From the NCBI GenBank assembly GCA_021838445.1, contig JAKCDU010000007.1, positions 46,970-110,969 on the forward strand: a DNA stretch of 64,000 nt, given 5' to 3'. Below the pieces are notes generated by a model. It did not search any database. It was not told the origin of the DNA and saw nothing but the letters and a program-made list of their open reading frames with translations. This DNA comes from Actinomycetes bacterium. GTDB taxonomy: Bacteria > Actinomycetota > Acidimicrobiia > Acidimicrobiales > Palsa-688. The stretch's first letter is position 1; each line of letters opens with the position of its first letter. The position numbers were made by a program, and so were the translations under genes. Positions 49,920-58,952 of the stretch are shown in pieces.

Positions 49920-51110
49920 GTGACCATTTGCTCCGGGCTCAAAGTGGTGGAGATAGCCTCCGATCCCGCCGGCGAGATGGCCGGGCGGCTGCTTGGTCAG
50001 TACGGCGCCGATCTGATCAAGGTCGAGCCGCCCGAAGGGTCACCGACCCGGCGAATAGGTCCCTACGCCGGAGGTGATGCCAGCCCCAACGCCAGCCTCA
50101 CCTATTGGTACTACAACACCTGTAAGCGCAGCGTCGTGCTGGACCTACCAACCGAGTCGGCGTCCCTGGACCACCTCCTCACGGTCGCCGACGTCCTGAT
50201 CGTCGCCGCGTCGCTGAGCCAGCAGGAGCACCTCGGCCTCGACCTCGAAGCTCTCGCCGGAAAGCACCCCAGGCTGATCGTCGTCTCGGTGACCCCGTTC
50301 GGCCGTATCGGCCCCTGGTCCCGCTACGAGACCTCCGATCTGGTCAGCCTGGCGGCTGGGGGACTCCTGAACAGCTGCGGTTACGACGACCACTCGATTC
50401 CACCCATCAGGCCAGCCGAGAACCAGGCCTACCACGTGGCCGCCAGTTTCGCCCTCATCTCGATCTTCCTCGCTCTGATCACTCGTACCCGCTCCGGTTC
50501 AGGCCAGATCATCGACCTCTCGGTCCACGACGCCGTGGCCGTCAGCCCCGAGCTGGCCAATCCCTACTGGTTCTATCCCAGGGCTCTGGTCCACAGGCAG
50601 ACGTGTCGGCATGCCCAGCCGACCCCGACGCAGCCGGCGATCTTCCCGACCCTCGACGGCCGCTACGTCTATTTCACCCTGATCCTCGCCGACGCCAAGC
50701 CCTGGCAGAGCCTCGTCGAATGGATGGACAGCATGGGACTGGCGGCCGACCTCACCGAGCCCGAATACGGGGCCCTCAGCCATCGCCAGGCCAACTTCCC
50801 CCACATCCAGCAGATGCTCGAGTCTTTCTTCCTCGTCCAAGAGGCCGGCTCGGCCTACCACGAGGGCCAAGCCCGGGGCCTGCCCATCGCCGTGATCAAT
50901 TCGCCCGATGACGTCCTTCTGGACGAGCATCTCCTGGCTCGCCGGTTCTTCGAGGACGTGACCCACCGTGATCACTCATCCGCCACCTACCCGGGGGCCC
51001 CGATACGCTTCTCGTCGCACCCCTATGCCGGCCAGGTCGCGGCACCTGACCTCGGATCCACCCACGTGGGCGATCTGCTTCCGCCCGCCCCGCCCGCCAT
51101 CGGCACCTGA
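49920..51110 (+). CDS. Class III CoA-transferase homologue lacking the usual nucleophile
   Basis: The 396-residue family member has GLKVVEIASDPAGEMAGRLLGQYGADLIKVEPPEGSPTR in parts, a GRIGPWSRYETSDLV segment and SGQIIDLSVHDAVA. At the place of the nucleophilic Asp of its neighbour it has Glu167 (RPAENQAYHVAASF). I infer that it is the partner subunit of an asymmetric heterodimer, comparable in principle to benzylsuccinate-type CoA-transferases. The GTG start at 49920 follows the first gene's stop by two bases. Confidence 0.85.
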   Translation: MTICSGLKVVEIASDPAGEMAGRLLGQYGADLIKVEPPEGSPTRRIGPYAGGDASPNASLTYWYYNTCKRSVVLDLPTESASLDHLLTVADVLIVAASLSQQEHLGLDLEALAGKHPRLIVVSVTPFGRIGPWSRYETSDLVSLAAGGLLNSCGYDDHSIPPIRPAENQAYHVAASFALISIFLALITRTRSGSGQIIDLSVHDAVAVSPELANPYWFYPRALVHRQTCRHAQPTPTQPAIFPTLDGRYVYFTLILADAKPWQSLVEWMDSMGLAADLTEPEYGALSHRQANFPHIQQMLESFFLVQEAGSAYHEGQARGLPIAVINSPDDVLLDEHLLARRFFEDVTHRDHSSATYPGAPIRFSSHPYAGQVAAPDLGSTHVGDLLPPAPPAIGT

Positions 51111-51154
51111 GCGCGGCCGGGGCCGGCTGGGCCACGCCGACCCGGGGACTAAGC

Positions 51155-51172
51155 TAACTGCTCGGTCAGTTA
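51155..51172. promoter_or_regulatory. Island operator: TAACTGCTC|GGTCAGTTA
   Basis: This is the longest copy, with 9-bp arms TAACTGCTC and TAACTGACC differing at two positions. It lies 30 bp upstream of the SDR gene start at 51202. Confidence 0.65.
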
Positions 51173-51201
51173 CCCGATCTCGCTGGACATAGGGGGTCCT
51201 C

Positions 51202-51951
51202 ATGAATTTGCACGGCAAGGTACTGTTCGCGACCGGAGGCGCCAGCGGGCTCGGCGCAGCTACCGCTCGAAGGTTCGTAGCCGAAGGAGGGTCGGCGGCC
51301 ATCGTCGACCTCGACGGGGATCGAGCCAGGGCCATCGCCGCCGAGCTGGACAGGGCCGTGGGCCTCCAGGCCGACGTCTCCAATGAGGCGTCGGTGCAGG
51401 CCGCGCTCGAGGAGGCGCGATCGCATCTCGGCCCCGTCGACTCCATCTTCAATGCCGCCGGACATGCGGAGTTCGGGATGGTCGAAGACTGGTCGTTCGA
51501 CCGTTGGTCGAGAATGCTCGACGTGCACGCCGGGGGGACCTTCCTCGTCTGCAAGCACGCGGTCGCGCAGATGAGGGAGAAGGGCGGTGGCTCGATAGTC
51601 AACGTCGCATCGGTGGCCGCCCTGGTCGGCTCCCACCGCAACGCCGTCTACGGAGCGGCCAAGGGCGCGATCGTCTCCTTCACCCGCCAGCTGGCAGCCG
51701 ACTGGGCCCCTGCCATCCGGGTGAACGCAATTGCACCGGGGCGGATCCGAACCGGTATGACCGAGCCGATCATGTTGGAGAGAGGCGGAACCCTGGAGAA
51801 GGGGGCCGAGCTGTTCGGCGCCTCCAACCTCCAGAAGCGAGTGGGCGAGCCCGAAGAGATCGCCGGGCCAGCCTGCTTCCTGCTCTCCGACGACGCCAGT
51901 TTCGTGACGGGGACCGTCATGGTCGTCGACGGAGGAGAGACGGCGATCTAG
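51202..51951 (+). CDS. SDR-family NAD(P)-dependent oxidoreductase
   Basis: This 249-residue classical SDR has ATGGASGLGAAT as cofactor motif and IVDLDGD after strand two (NAD type). Other blocks are FNAAGHAEFG in the NNAG place, catalytic Ser in NVASVAAL, and YGAAK. An island operator sits directly upstream, so it is a separate regulon member rather than only a read-through of the CoA-transferase unit. Its stop overlaps the convergent SnoaL gene by four bases. Substrate unknown. Confidence 0.9.
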   Translation: MNLHGKVLFATGGASGLGAATARRFVAEGGSAAIVDLDGDRARAIAAELDRAVGLQADVSNEASVQAALEEARSHLGPVDSIFNAAGHAEFGMVEDWSFDRWSRMLDVHAGGTFLVCKHAVAQMREKGGGSIVNVASVAALVGSHRNAVYGAAKGAIVSFTRQLAADWAPAIRVNAIAPGRIRTGMTEPIMLERGGTLEKGAELFGASNLQKRVGEPEEIAGPACFLLSDDASFVTGTVMVVDGGETAI

Positions 51952-52418
51952 GAGAAGCCCGGAATACCGTTGGGGGGGAATGCTCCGAAGTCGGCCGGGG
52001 GCATCTCGGCCCGATAGGTGACGGTGAAGTTGCGCTCGGCGAAATACCACCGTGTCCCGTCGTGGGTGTACCGGTCCCGGTAGCACCCGACCACCAGGGT
52101 GTTCGCCCCGTCCTTGCACCCGAGCTCCCAGATGGTCCACCGCCCCGCCGAACCATCCGGTGTTACGCGCCCGTGGGCCACCATCTGGATCACGTGCTCG
52201 TAGGCGCTCATGGCATCCCGCCAGAGGGCCACGATGGCCGGCCGCCCCTCCACCCGTGCTCGTCCCAGATCCCAGACGGCGTCCGCATGCCACGTCGCGG
52301 CCCACCGCTCCTCATCGCGGGTGTTCACGGCGTCGGCATAGGCGTCGACCAGGTCGCGCACTTCCACCCGGGCCAGAGCTGGGGACAGACGCCGATCGCC
52401 TACCTGTTCGCCCATCAC
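51948..52418 (-). CDS. SnoaL-like (NTF2-fold) protein
   Basis: The 156-residue cone-fold protein has VEVRDLVDAYADAVNTRDEERWAATWHADAVWDLG, which carries the usual D-x2-x-A-Y pattern, then MVAHGRVTPDGSAGRWTIWELG and RWYFAERNFTVTYR. It is one of three SnoaL-like domains in the island. It lies just downstream of the ABC permease gene on the same strand (37-bp gap), so it may be transcribed with the importer. Reaction unknown. Confidence 0.8.
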   Translation of the reverse strand: MMGEQVGDRRLSPALARVEVRDLVDAYADAVNTRDEERWAATWHADAVWDLGRARVEGRPAIVALWRDAMSAYEHVIQMVAHGRVTPDGSAGRWTIWELGCKDGANTLVVGCYRDRYTHDGTRWYFAERNFTVTYRAEMPPADFGAFPPNGIPGFS

Positions 52419-52455
52419 CGACGCCCACCCACGACCGAGTACGGGCCCACTGACC

Positions 52456-53502
52456 TCATCCCGACGATGGTACTCCCGCCACTTCGACGGCCTCGTCGTC
52501 GGAGTGGGAGTCGCCGTGATCGGTGGGGGGGGCGAGGCTGCGCCGGGCGGCTGAGGTTCTTTGCCGCCACACCGCGAACCCGACCGCAGCGATCAGGGCT
52601 ACGCCGTTGAACATGTCGTTCAGCCACTGCACGCCCGTCACCAACTGCAGGCCCTTCACCCCGGTCGCCAGGACGTACACCGCGAGCATGGTTCCCCAGA
52701 CGTTGAAGCGGCCCGGTCTGATCTGCGTGGACCCGAGGAAGGCGGCGGCGAACGCCGGCAGGAGCAGGGTGCTACCGAAGGTCAAGGATGGTCCAGAAAG
52801 AGACCCGTAGAGCACGCCCGCGACCCCAGAGACCGTGGCCGAGATGATGAGCGAGAGCCACGTCCACATATCGACCCGCACCCCGGCCAGGCGGGCGGCC
52901 TCGAGGTTGCCTCCGGTGGCGTGCAGGTATCGCCCGGCCGGGGTGTGGTCGAGCAGCCACCAGAAGAACACCGCCAGGATGATCAGGTAAAGCACCACGA
53001 TCTGGAAGCCCCCAACGGTCCGCTGGGTCAGGCTGTTCCACGCCGACGCGGTGGGCGGCAGCGGCTGGCTCTGGCCGGAGACGATGCTCTGGATCGCCGC
53101 AATCACCGTGGCCATACCGAGCGTGGCGATGAAGGAACTGATCCGCAGTTTCACCACGATGAAGCCGTTGACCACGCCGACGCCGAAGGTCACGAGCACG
53201 GCGATGATCATCGCCGGCCACATGTTCCAGTGATGAGTGGTCTGCAACCAGGTCACCACGATCGTCGACAGGTTGATGGTGGCACCTATGGACAAGTCGA
53301 AGGCCCCGGTAGCCAGCGGCACCAGCACCGCTATCGCCAGCATGGCGGCGATCGCCTGGGACGAGGCCACCGAGTGCAGCGTGGCCTTCGTCAGGAACAG
53401 ATGCGGCTTCCAGACCCCGAAGATCAGGATGAACAGGGCCCACAGGTACACGCCGCTGAACCGCTCCAAACCCAGGTTCAGGGATCTGCGCCGTTCGCTC
53501 AT
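52456..53502 (-). CDS. RbsC-like ABC importer permease
   Basis: The inner-membrane permease of the ribose/branched-chain amino-acid permease superfamily has 348 residues and about eight to ten helices. AIAAMLAIAVLVPLATGAFDLSIGATINLSTIVVTW (read in parts) is the conserved early region, and FIATLGMATVIAAIQSIVSGQSQPLPP and AFAAAFLGSTQIRPGRFNVWGTMLAV are diagnostic. It overlaps the ATPase stop by four bases, so it is in the same operon. The cargo of such systems is usually a sugar, polyol or small amphiphile. Confidence 0.92.
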   Translation of the reverse strand: MSERRRSLNLGLERFSGVYLWALFILIFGVWKPHLFLTKATLHSVASSQAIAAMLAIAVLVPLATGAFDLSIGATINLSTIVVTWLQTTHHWNMWPAMIIAVLVTFGVGVVNGFIVVKLRISSFIATLGMATVIAAIQSIVSGQSQPLPPTASAWNSLTQRTVGGFQIVVLYLIILAVFFWWLLDHTPAGRYLHATGGNLEAARLAGVRVDMWTWLSLIISATVSGVAGVLYGSLSGPSLTFGSTLLLPAFAAAFLGSTQIRPGRFNVWGTMLAVYVLATGVKGLQLVTGVQWLNDMFNGVALIAAVGFAVWRQRTSAARRSLAPPTDHGDSHSDDEAVEVAGVPSSG

Positions 53503-55076
53503 ACTCCGGCTACCTCCTCGTCTGCACCAAGCGCGTGGTGTGAGATTGCTGCAACATTGATCTCGTCACCCTGCAGGCGGGCCACGATTCGGCCGCCTCG
53601 GATGACGAGCACTCGGTGGCTCAGAGCGACCAGTTCGTCGACGTCGGATGAGCTGATTATCACGGCCGCACCATTGGCGGCGGCGTCGAGCAGTTGGCGA
53701 TGCAGTGCCGCCTTGGCTCCGATGTCGACACCTTGGGTCGGCTCGTCCAGTAGGAACACCTTCGGGCTGCGTCTGAGCCACTTCCCGAAGAGGATCTTCT
53801 GCTGGTTACCCCCGGAGAAGGTCATGAGGGGGGCTTCGATCCCCTCCGCCGGGCGCACCGCCAGGCGACCGAACCAGGACTTGGTCTCGGCCGTCTCGCC
53901 GCGCCGCCTGAGGAGGCCTCTCTGCCAGAAGGGCGCCAGATCCGTAACCGTGAGGTTCTCCCGGGCCGAGAACTCCATGAGGCCGCCCTGCGTCTTGCGC
54001 TCCGGCGGCAAATAGCCGACACCGGCGTCCATCGCTTCCCTCGGGCGGTAGGACCGTACCTGTACGTCTCCGACGCGCACGGTACCGCCCCGGCGCTCGG
54101 TCGCCCCGAAGATCGCCCCGAGGATGACCTCCCGCCCGGACCCGGTGATACCCGCGACCCCTACGATGTCGCCCGGCCGAACCTCGAACGAGACATTCCT
54201 GAGTGGTCCCGCCTCGAGGTTGTGGACACGGAGCACTGCATCACCGCCCTCGGAGTGGAGGGCTTGCGAGGCCGCCCGCACCTCGTCGAGCTCGGTGCCT
54301 ATGAGCAGTGATACGAGCTTCCTCCGGTCGAGCGACGACACGGGGAAGGTCCCCACTTTGCGTCCGTCGCGCAGCACGGTGGCATTGTCGGCCAGACCGA
54401 ACACCTCGTCGAGGCGGTGGGTCACATACAGGATGCCCACCCCCCGAGCCGCCACCCGCCCGACGATGTCCAGCAGGTGGTCCACCTCGTTCTCGGGCAA
54501 TGTGGCCGTCGGTTCGTCCAGGACCAGGAGCCTCACCTCGCGGGTGTCCCGGCCGAACTGACGAAGCGCACGAGCGACAGCGACACCGGTCCGTTGAGCA
54601 GGCGACAGCATGCCGACCGGCATAGCGAGGTCGACATCGAGTCCGACCCGGGCCAGATCGCTGCTGGCCAACTGCTTGGCCGACCTCGACCTTATGGTCC
54701 CCCACCGGGTCGGGAAGCCCCCGTTGAGCGAGAGATTGTCGAGGACCGACGAGGTCGGGATGAGAGCGAGGTCCTGGTGGACGAATCGGCAACCCAGGTG
54801 GTACGACGTCTCCGGCGAGCCGAACTCCAGCGGGTGCGAGTCGATCAGGACCCGCCCCCCCGGATCCGGCACGTGGTAGCCGGAGAGAATCTTGATCAGG
54901 GTCGACTTCCCGGACCCGTTCTCGCCGAGCAGGGCGTGGACCTCGCCGGCTGCGATCTCGAGGTCCACGCGGTCCAAGGCCAACGACCCGGCAAAGGTCT
55001 TGGACAGTCCCTGCACGGACAGAGCACAGCGGGGGGCCTCCCCGCTGTGCTCCTCACCGGTCAACCCACTTGCCAC
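53499..55076 (-). CDS. RbsA-like ABC importer ATPase (two nucleotide-binding domains)
   Basis: The 525-residue protein has a first domain with Walker A GENGSGKST and Walker B LLVLDEPTA, and a signature-like LSPAQ. In the second domain the Walker A place is ITGSGREVI (degenerate, as in RbsA); signature FSGGNQQK and Walker B VFLLDEPTQG are intact. It powers import with the permease at 52456. Its GTG start overlaps the binding-protein stop by 16 bp. Confidence 0.93.
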   Translation of the reverse strand: MASGLTGEEHSGEAPRCALSVQGLSKTFAGSLALDRVDLEIAAGEVHALLGENGSGKSTLIKILSGYHVPDPGGRVLIDSHPLEFGSPETSYHLGCRFVHQDLALIPTSSVLDNLSLNGGFPTRWGTIRSRSAKQLASSDLARVGLDVDLAMPVGMLSPAQRTGVAVARALRQFGRDTREVRLLVLDEPTATLPENEVDHLLDIVGRVAARGVGILYVTHRLDEVFGLADNATVLRDGRKVGTFPVSSLDRRKLVSLLIGTELDEVRAASQALHSEGGDAVLRVHNLEAGPLRNVSFEVRPGDIVGVAGITGSGREVILGAIFGATERRGGTVRVGDVQVRSYRPREAMDAGVGYLPPERKTQGGLMEFSARENLTVTDLAPFWQRGLLRRRGETAETKSWFGRLAVRPAEGIEAPLMTFSGGNQQKILFGKWLRRSPKVFLLDEPTQGVDIGAKAALHRQLLDAAANGAAVIISSSDVDELVALSHRVLVIRGGRIVARLQGDEINVAAISHHALGADEEVAGV

Positions 55077-56278
55077 AGGGTCTTGAACTGTTGTCCGTAG
55101 TCCGTCGGATAGTTGAACGAGTTGGCCGGCTGGATGTTGTCAGCCGTCATCGTCTGCTTGGTCAGCAGCTGGCTCGGCAGGCCGCCGTCTTCGATATCCA
55201 CCACCGGCATTTTCTCGAGGTTGCGCAGGGCGGCATCCACCATCAGCCACCCGGAGTAGATGGTCGCCAAGGCCGTGAAGGCCTTCAGGTCGCCACCCGA
55301 GAGGATGTTGCTCTCGTTGGCCACGTCGGCGCCGATACCGGTGATCTTGACCTTGCCGCTCAGCCCGGCCGCCGCCAGAGCCGACGGAAGACCGTCAACG
55401 AAGGCACCGTCGACCACCGAGACATATTTGATCGAGGGGTCCTTCTGGAGGGCCGACACGATCAAAGAGTTGATCTGACCGGCGTCGACCTCAGGAATGG
55501 TGGCGTCGATGTTGGAGATGCTGCAGGCGCTGCAGGACTGCGACAGGGCCGCTTTGAAGGCCGTCGAGTACACCGCGAGCAACGGGAAGGAGGGGACCCC
55601 GACGAGCAGCACCTTGCCCGTCCCGTTGGAGTCGACCGTGATCCACGCCGCTATCTGCTTGGCTGCCTCGACCGTTCCCGACTGAGCGGCGATGTTGTAC
55701 GGAACCACCGGCGACGGTGTCGTCAGCGGACCCATGAAGGCCGGGATCAGGATCGCCCCCGCCTTCTGGTAAGCCGGGATCTCGCTCTGCCAAACCGCCT
55801 CGGGGAGTCCCGAGAACGCGACGGCCACAGGGTTGTACTGAAGGGCCTGCTGCAGCGCCGAGATGAGGGTGGCCGGGTTGGCGGACTGGAACGGGATGGT
55901 CTTGAGGTTCCAGCCGATGGCGTCGGTGGCGGCCTTGACGCCCGAGGCGATGTCGGTGCACTGGGACACCTCGCACTGCAGGAACACGAAGGTCTTGCCC
56001 GTCGGTGGCTTAGAAGCCAGCGGCGTGGTCAGCGGGATCTTGGTGGGAGCCTGCTCGGCTGCGGTGACGATCTGCTGAGCGGCAGCTACCTCGGCCGAGG
56101 CCCCCGATGACCCCGCAGTAGTCGCGGACGTCGATCCCCCACCGCTCGGCGCAACCGTGGTCGCGGTACTGGCGGGTGACTTCGACGAACTGCACGAGGC
56201 CAACGCACCCGCGATTGTGACTGCGGCCACACTCGCTGAAATGGTGCGTGCGGCCTTGGAGCCGAACCGATTGAACAT
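55061..56278 (-). CDS. ABC importer substrate-binding lipoprotein
   Basis: The protein has about 405 residues from the ATG at 56276-56278 (MFNRFGSKAARTI). A lipoprotein signal peptide has the lipobox LASC, then a Ser/Thr/Ala linker that would extend from the membrane. The domain is the periplasmic-binding-protein type 1 fold used by sugar importers: TFVFLQCEVSQCTDIASGVKAATDAIG, VAVAFSGLPEAVWQSEIPAYQKAGAILIP, DAGQINSLIVSALQKDPSIKYVSVVDG. Cys residues in CEVSQC and CSAC could form disulfides. Cargo unknown. Confidence 0.9.
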   Translation of the reverse strand: MFNRFGSKAARTISASVAAVTIAGALASCSSSKSPASTATTVAPSGGGSTSATTAGSSGASAEVAAAQQIVTAAEQAPTKIPLTTPLASKPPTGKTFVFLQCEVSQCTDIASGVKAATDAIGWNLKTIPFQSANPATLISALQQALQYNPVAVAFSGLPEAVWQSEIPAYQKAGAILIPAFMGPLTTPSPVVPYNIAAQSGTVEAAKQIAAWITVDSNGTGKVLLVGVPSFPLLAVYSTAFKAALSQSCSACSISNIDATIPEVDAGQINSLIVSALQKDPSIKYVSVVDGAFVDGLPSALAAAGLSGKVKITGIGADVANESNILSGGDLKAFTALATIYSGWLMVDAALRNLEKMPVVDIEDGGLPSQLLTKQTMTADNIQPANSFNYPTDYGQQFKTLWQVG

Positions 56279-56330
56279 TCCCCTGCACTCCCCCTTTAGA
56301 CCTGGCGAGATCTCCACCAGCGTCACAATT

Positions 56331-56346
56331 AACTGACTGATTGATC
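56331..56346. promoter_or_regulatory. Weak island operator copy: AACTGACT|GATTGATC
   Basis: The left arm AACTGACT has one mismatch to the half-site consensus; the right arm is weak. It lies 53 bp upstream of the binding-protein start, within the importer leader. Confidence 0.35.
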
Positions 56347-56447
56347 ATTCCACGCACGGGGACCGGGCACAAGCCTCGAGGCGAGACTTGTTGGTCGGCC
56401 AGCCGAGATGCGCAGAATTTCCTGCCTACAGCCGATTCAACCTATCC

Positions 56448-56453
56448 ATTATA
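56448..56453 (-). promoter_or_regulatory. TATAAT -10 box upstream of the ABC importer operon
   Basis: On the minus strand, GGTTATAATGG gives a perfect -10. No clear -35 is seen 17 bp further. A start near 56441 would give a leader of about 160 bases containing the weak operator copy at 56331. Confidence 0.4.
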
Positions 56454-56491
56454 ACCATTAGGATCAGGGAGCGCCGGCAGTTCGGCTCCGT

Positions 56492-57421
56492 TCAGACCTT
56501 CTCCCGAAGGCCCAGTTGCCGCTTGACCCACGATTCGAGATCGCCGTTGTAGCGATCGGCGAGCGCCGTGCCGGCGAACACGCCGACGCCATGAGGAGCA
56601 CCTGAGTAGACGTGTAGATCCGCAGCCACACCGGCCTCCATCAGCCGCATGGCGTAGAGGATGTCCTCGTCGCGGAAGCCGTCGGCCGTTCCGACGCACA
56701 CGTAGGCCGGCGGAAGTCCTGCCAGATCGTCGGCCCGAGCCGGCGCCGCATGGGCCGGCACCTCAGGGCTTCCGTAGAGGTCACCCAGATAGCAGCGCCA
56801 CCCGAACTCGTTGGAGTCCCGGTTCCAGATGGCCAACCCTTCGAGTTGGCTGGAGCCGGTGACCCGGCGGTCATCGAGCATCGGGCACTCGAGGAGCTGG
56901 AACATCAGTGGAATCTCCCCTCGGTCCCTGGCCAGGAGGGCGAGGGCGGCGGCCAAACCGCCGCCTGCACTGACTCCGGCGACAGCTATGCGCTCCGGGT
57001 CGACGCCGATCTCGACGTGGTGTTCCCGGACCCATCGCAATCCGGCGTAGCAGTCCTCCAAGGGCCCGGGAAAGGGCGTCTCGGGAGCCAGTCGGTACTC
57101 GACCGACACACCGACGATCTGCAGGCTCTGACACCACGCGTCGAATCGGGCGTCGTCCATGGTGTTGCTACCGATCACGTAGCCACCCCCGTGTATCGAG
57201 TAGATACAGGGCAGCAGGCCCGTGGCCCCGACCGGCCGGTGCACCCTGATGGTGACTCCGGTCTGGGCGTCGATCTCCAAGTCGGTCCGCTCCACCCGGT
57301 CCGAGAGCTCGGCTGGCGACCCGAAGTCGGTGGCTCGCAGGGTCGGGAGTGCTTCGGCATCCACCGTGCCGATCGGGATCATGGCGATCAGCCCGGCTAT
57401 CTCCTCATCGATCTCTACCAT
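56492..57421 (-). CDS. Alpha/beta-hydrolase esterase (HSL/acetyl-esterase family)
   Basis: The 309-residue esterase has the oxyanion-hole motif HGGG in SIHGGGYVIG and the nucleophile elbow GVSAGGG. Acid Asp sits in TADGFRDED and His in GAPHGVG, a complete triad. It is related to hormone-sensitive-lipase-type esterases acting on short acyl or steroid/terpenoid esters. It could release an acid or lactone opening product in the pathway. It lies between the ABC importer and Rieske genes on the same strand. Confidence 0.9.
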   Translation of the reverse strand: MVEIDEEIAGLIAMIPIGTVDAEALPTLRATDFGSPAELSDRVERTDLEIDAQTGVTIRVHRPVGATGLLPCIYSIHGGGYVIGSNTMDDARFDAWCQSLQIVGVSVEYRLAPETPFPGPLEDCYAGLRWVREHHVEIGVDPERIAVAGVSAGGGLAAALALLARDRGEIPLMFQLLECPMLDDRRVTGSSQLEGLAIWNRDSNEFGWRCYLGDLYGSPEVPAHAAPARADDLAGLPPAYVCVGTADGFRDEDILYAMRLMEAGVAADLHVYSGAPHGVGVFAGTALADRYNGDLESWVKRQLGLREKV

Positions 57422-57527
57422 TGACTCCTGCTCCCCCGTGTTTCCTTGGACCTTGCCAAGGTTGACCGAACTCCCGCCCGGCGCCGCGTCGGGCGCGACA
57501 CCGGGATGCTGCGCAACCGGCCGGAGA

Positions 57528-58760
57528 TCAGGCCTGCGAGCGCAGCCTTGCCACGTGCTCGTCGAGCATCCGGTGGAAACGCTGACCTCCGCCTTCGTTG
57601 CGACCGAACAGCACCTCGGGCTTTCCTCCAGCGGCGAGCGCCATCTGCAGGTTGATGCCAGTGGCGTAATCCTCGTCGCGGACGACGCCTGCCACGAAGT
57701 CGGCCCGCTTCTCGGCCTCCAACCGCTGTTCTTCGGTTGGTTCGGCGGCAGTGTAGTAATTGAGAATCGTGACCGAACTGTCCGGCGTCGTCCCCGGGAA
57801 CAGCTGAGCTACCTGCCCCCCGCCGTTGCCGCCGGCGATGGAGATGTGCGGGAAGATGGTCCACACGCCGCCGCAGAGAAGGTCCATGTCCCACTTCTCC
57901 TCTGGGATGTCCCGCAGCTCCAGCAGGGCCGGATCCGGAGTCGTGACCCTCTGATGAGGCCCCCACGCGGTGTAGAGCGCCTTGTTGTAGATGTCCGGGC
58001 CGAAGCTGTTCCGGTGGAGGAAGGGCAGGTGGTAGAAGTCCAGGTACCCGTCGTAGGCGATCTTCCAGTTCGGCCCGGGGAGCTCCGTCCGCTTGATCAG
58101 GTGCCAGTCCCCGAACCCGAAGAAGTCCAGGACGGTGTCGTACCCGCAGAGGTGCTCGTCGATGTCCATCGGCGCACCGGGGGTGATGACCACGAAGATC
58201 AGGCCCGCCCTCTCGGCGACCGGCAGGGGGGTCAGGCCCAGGCAGCTCGTGTCGACGTCCCCGAAATACTGCCGATCGGTTACGCCGACGAGATCCCCTG
58301 AGGTATCGAAAACCCAGTTGTGATAGGGGCAGGCGAAGCGCCTGGCCGTACCGGTCGTGCCGGAGGGCACGACGACGGAGCCGCGATGGCTGCACCTGTT
58401 GATGAAGGCCCGGGCCTGGCCGTCCCCGTCCCGCACGAGCAAGACGGGCACGCCCATCACCGTCATCGACTTGAACGAGCCGGCGCCCCTGAGCTCTCCG
58501 CCCAAGGCGAGCATCAGTGGTATGCGGCGGTACATGGCGACCTCGAGCTCCCATCGCTCCCGATCGAGGTAGACGCTGGCCGGCAGGCGCATCACATCCT
58601 CGGTCTGCGAGGGGGTCATACCCGCCTCCACATGGGCCATGTTGACCCGGGCGATCTCGATCATCTGCTTGCGATTGGCGTCGGTCTCCACTGCCGCGGT
58701 GGAGCGGACGATCGTGGCCGCCGGCGCAACCGGAGATTTCGTCCTCTTACCAGAAGTCAT
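57528..58760 (-). CDS. Rieske non-haem iron oxygenase, alpha subunit
   Basis: The protein has 410 residues from the ATG at 58758-58760 (MTSGKRTKSP). The Rieske ligands are C123-x-H125 and C144-x2-H147 (CSHRG, CPYHNW). The mononuclear iron site is DFYHLPFLH (H-x4-H). It is unlike the enzyme at 33070 in N-terminal sequence and shorter, so the two likely attack different intermediates. The nearest upstream gene on this strand is the PEP-utiliser-like gene 297 bp away. Confidence 0.92.
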   Translation of the reverse strand: MTSGKRTKSPVAPAATIVRSTAAVETDANRKQMIEIARVNMAHVEAGMTPSQTEDVMRLPASVYLDRERWELEVAMYRRIPLMLALGGELRGAGSFKSMTVMGVPVLLVRDGDGQARAFINRCSHRGSVVVPSGTTGTARRFACPYHNWVFDTSGDLVGVTDRQYFGDVDTSCLGLTPLPVAERAGLIFVVITPGAPMDIDEHLCGYDTVLDFFGFGDWHLIKRTELPGPNWKIAYDGYLDFYHLPFLHRNSFGPDIYNKALYTAWGPHQRVTTPDPALLELRDIPEEKWDMDLLCGGVWTIFPHISIAGGNGGGQVAQLFPGTTPDSSVTILNYYTAAEPTEEQRLEAEKRADFVAGVVRDEDYATGINLQMALAAGGKPEVLFGRNEGGGQRFHRMLDEHVARLRSQA

Positions 58761-58952
58761 CTTTGGCGAACCCCCTCCCTGCACCGGATGGTACCTCGAC
58801 AGGCACCACCCCACTTGGCTGACCCGTTCGACCCAGCTGACGGAAGTCACCTCGAGGCACCCCCACGGAACGGGTGGTCCGTGCCGCAGAAGACATCTGA
58901 GGGGTTCTGTCACGTTGCCCGGCTCCTGATCGAGCCGACCTGCTCCAAAACT

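Noticed and set aside
52561-54015. 484-residue plus-strand ORF
   Set aside because: Shadow of the ABC permease and ATPase genes.
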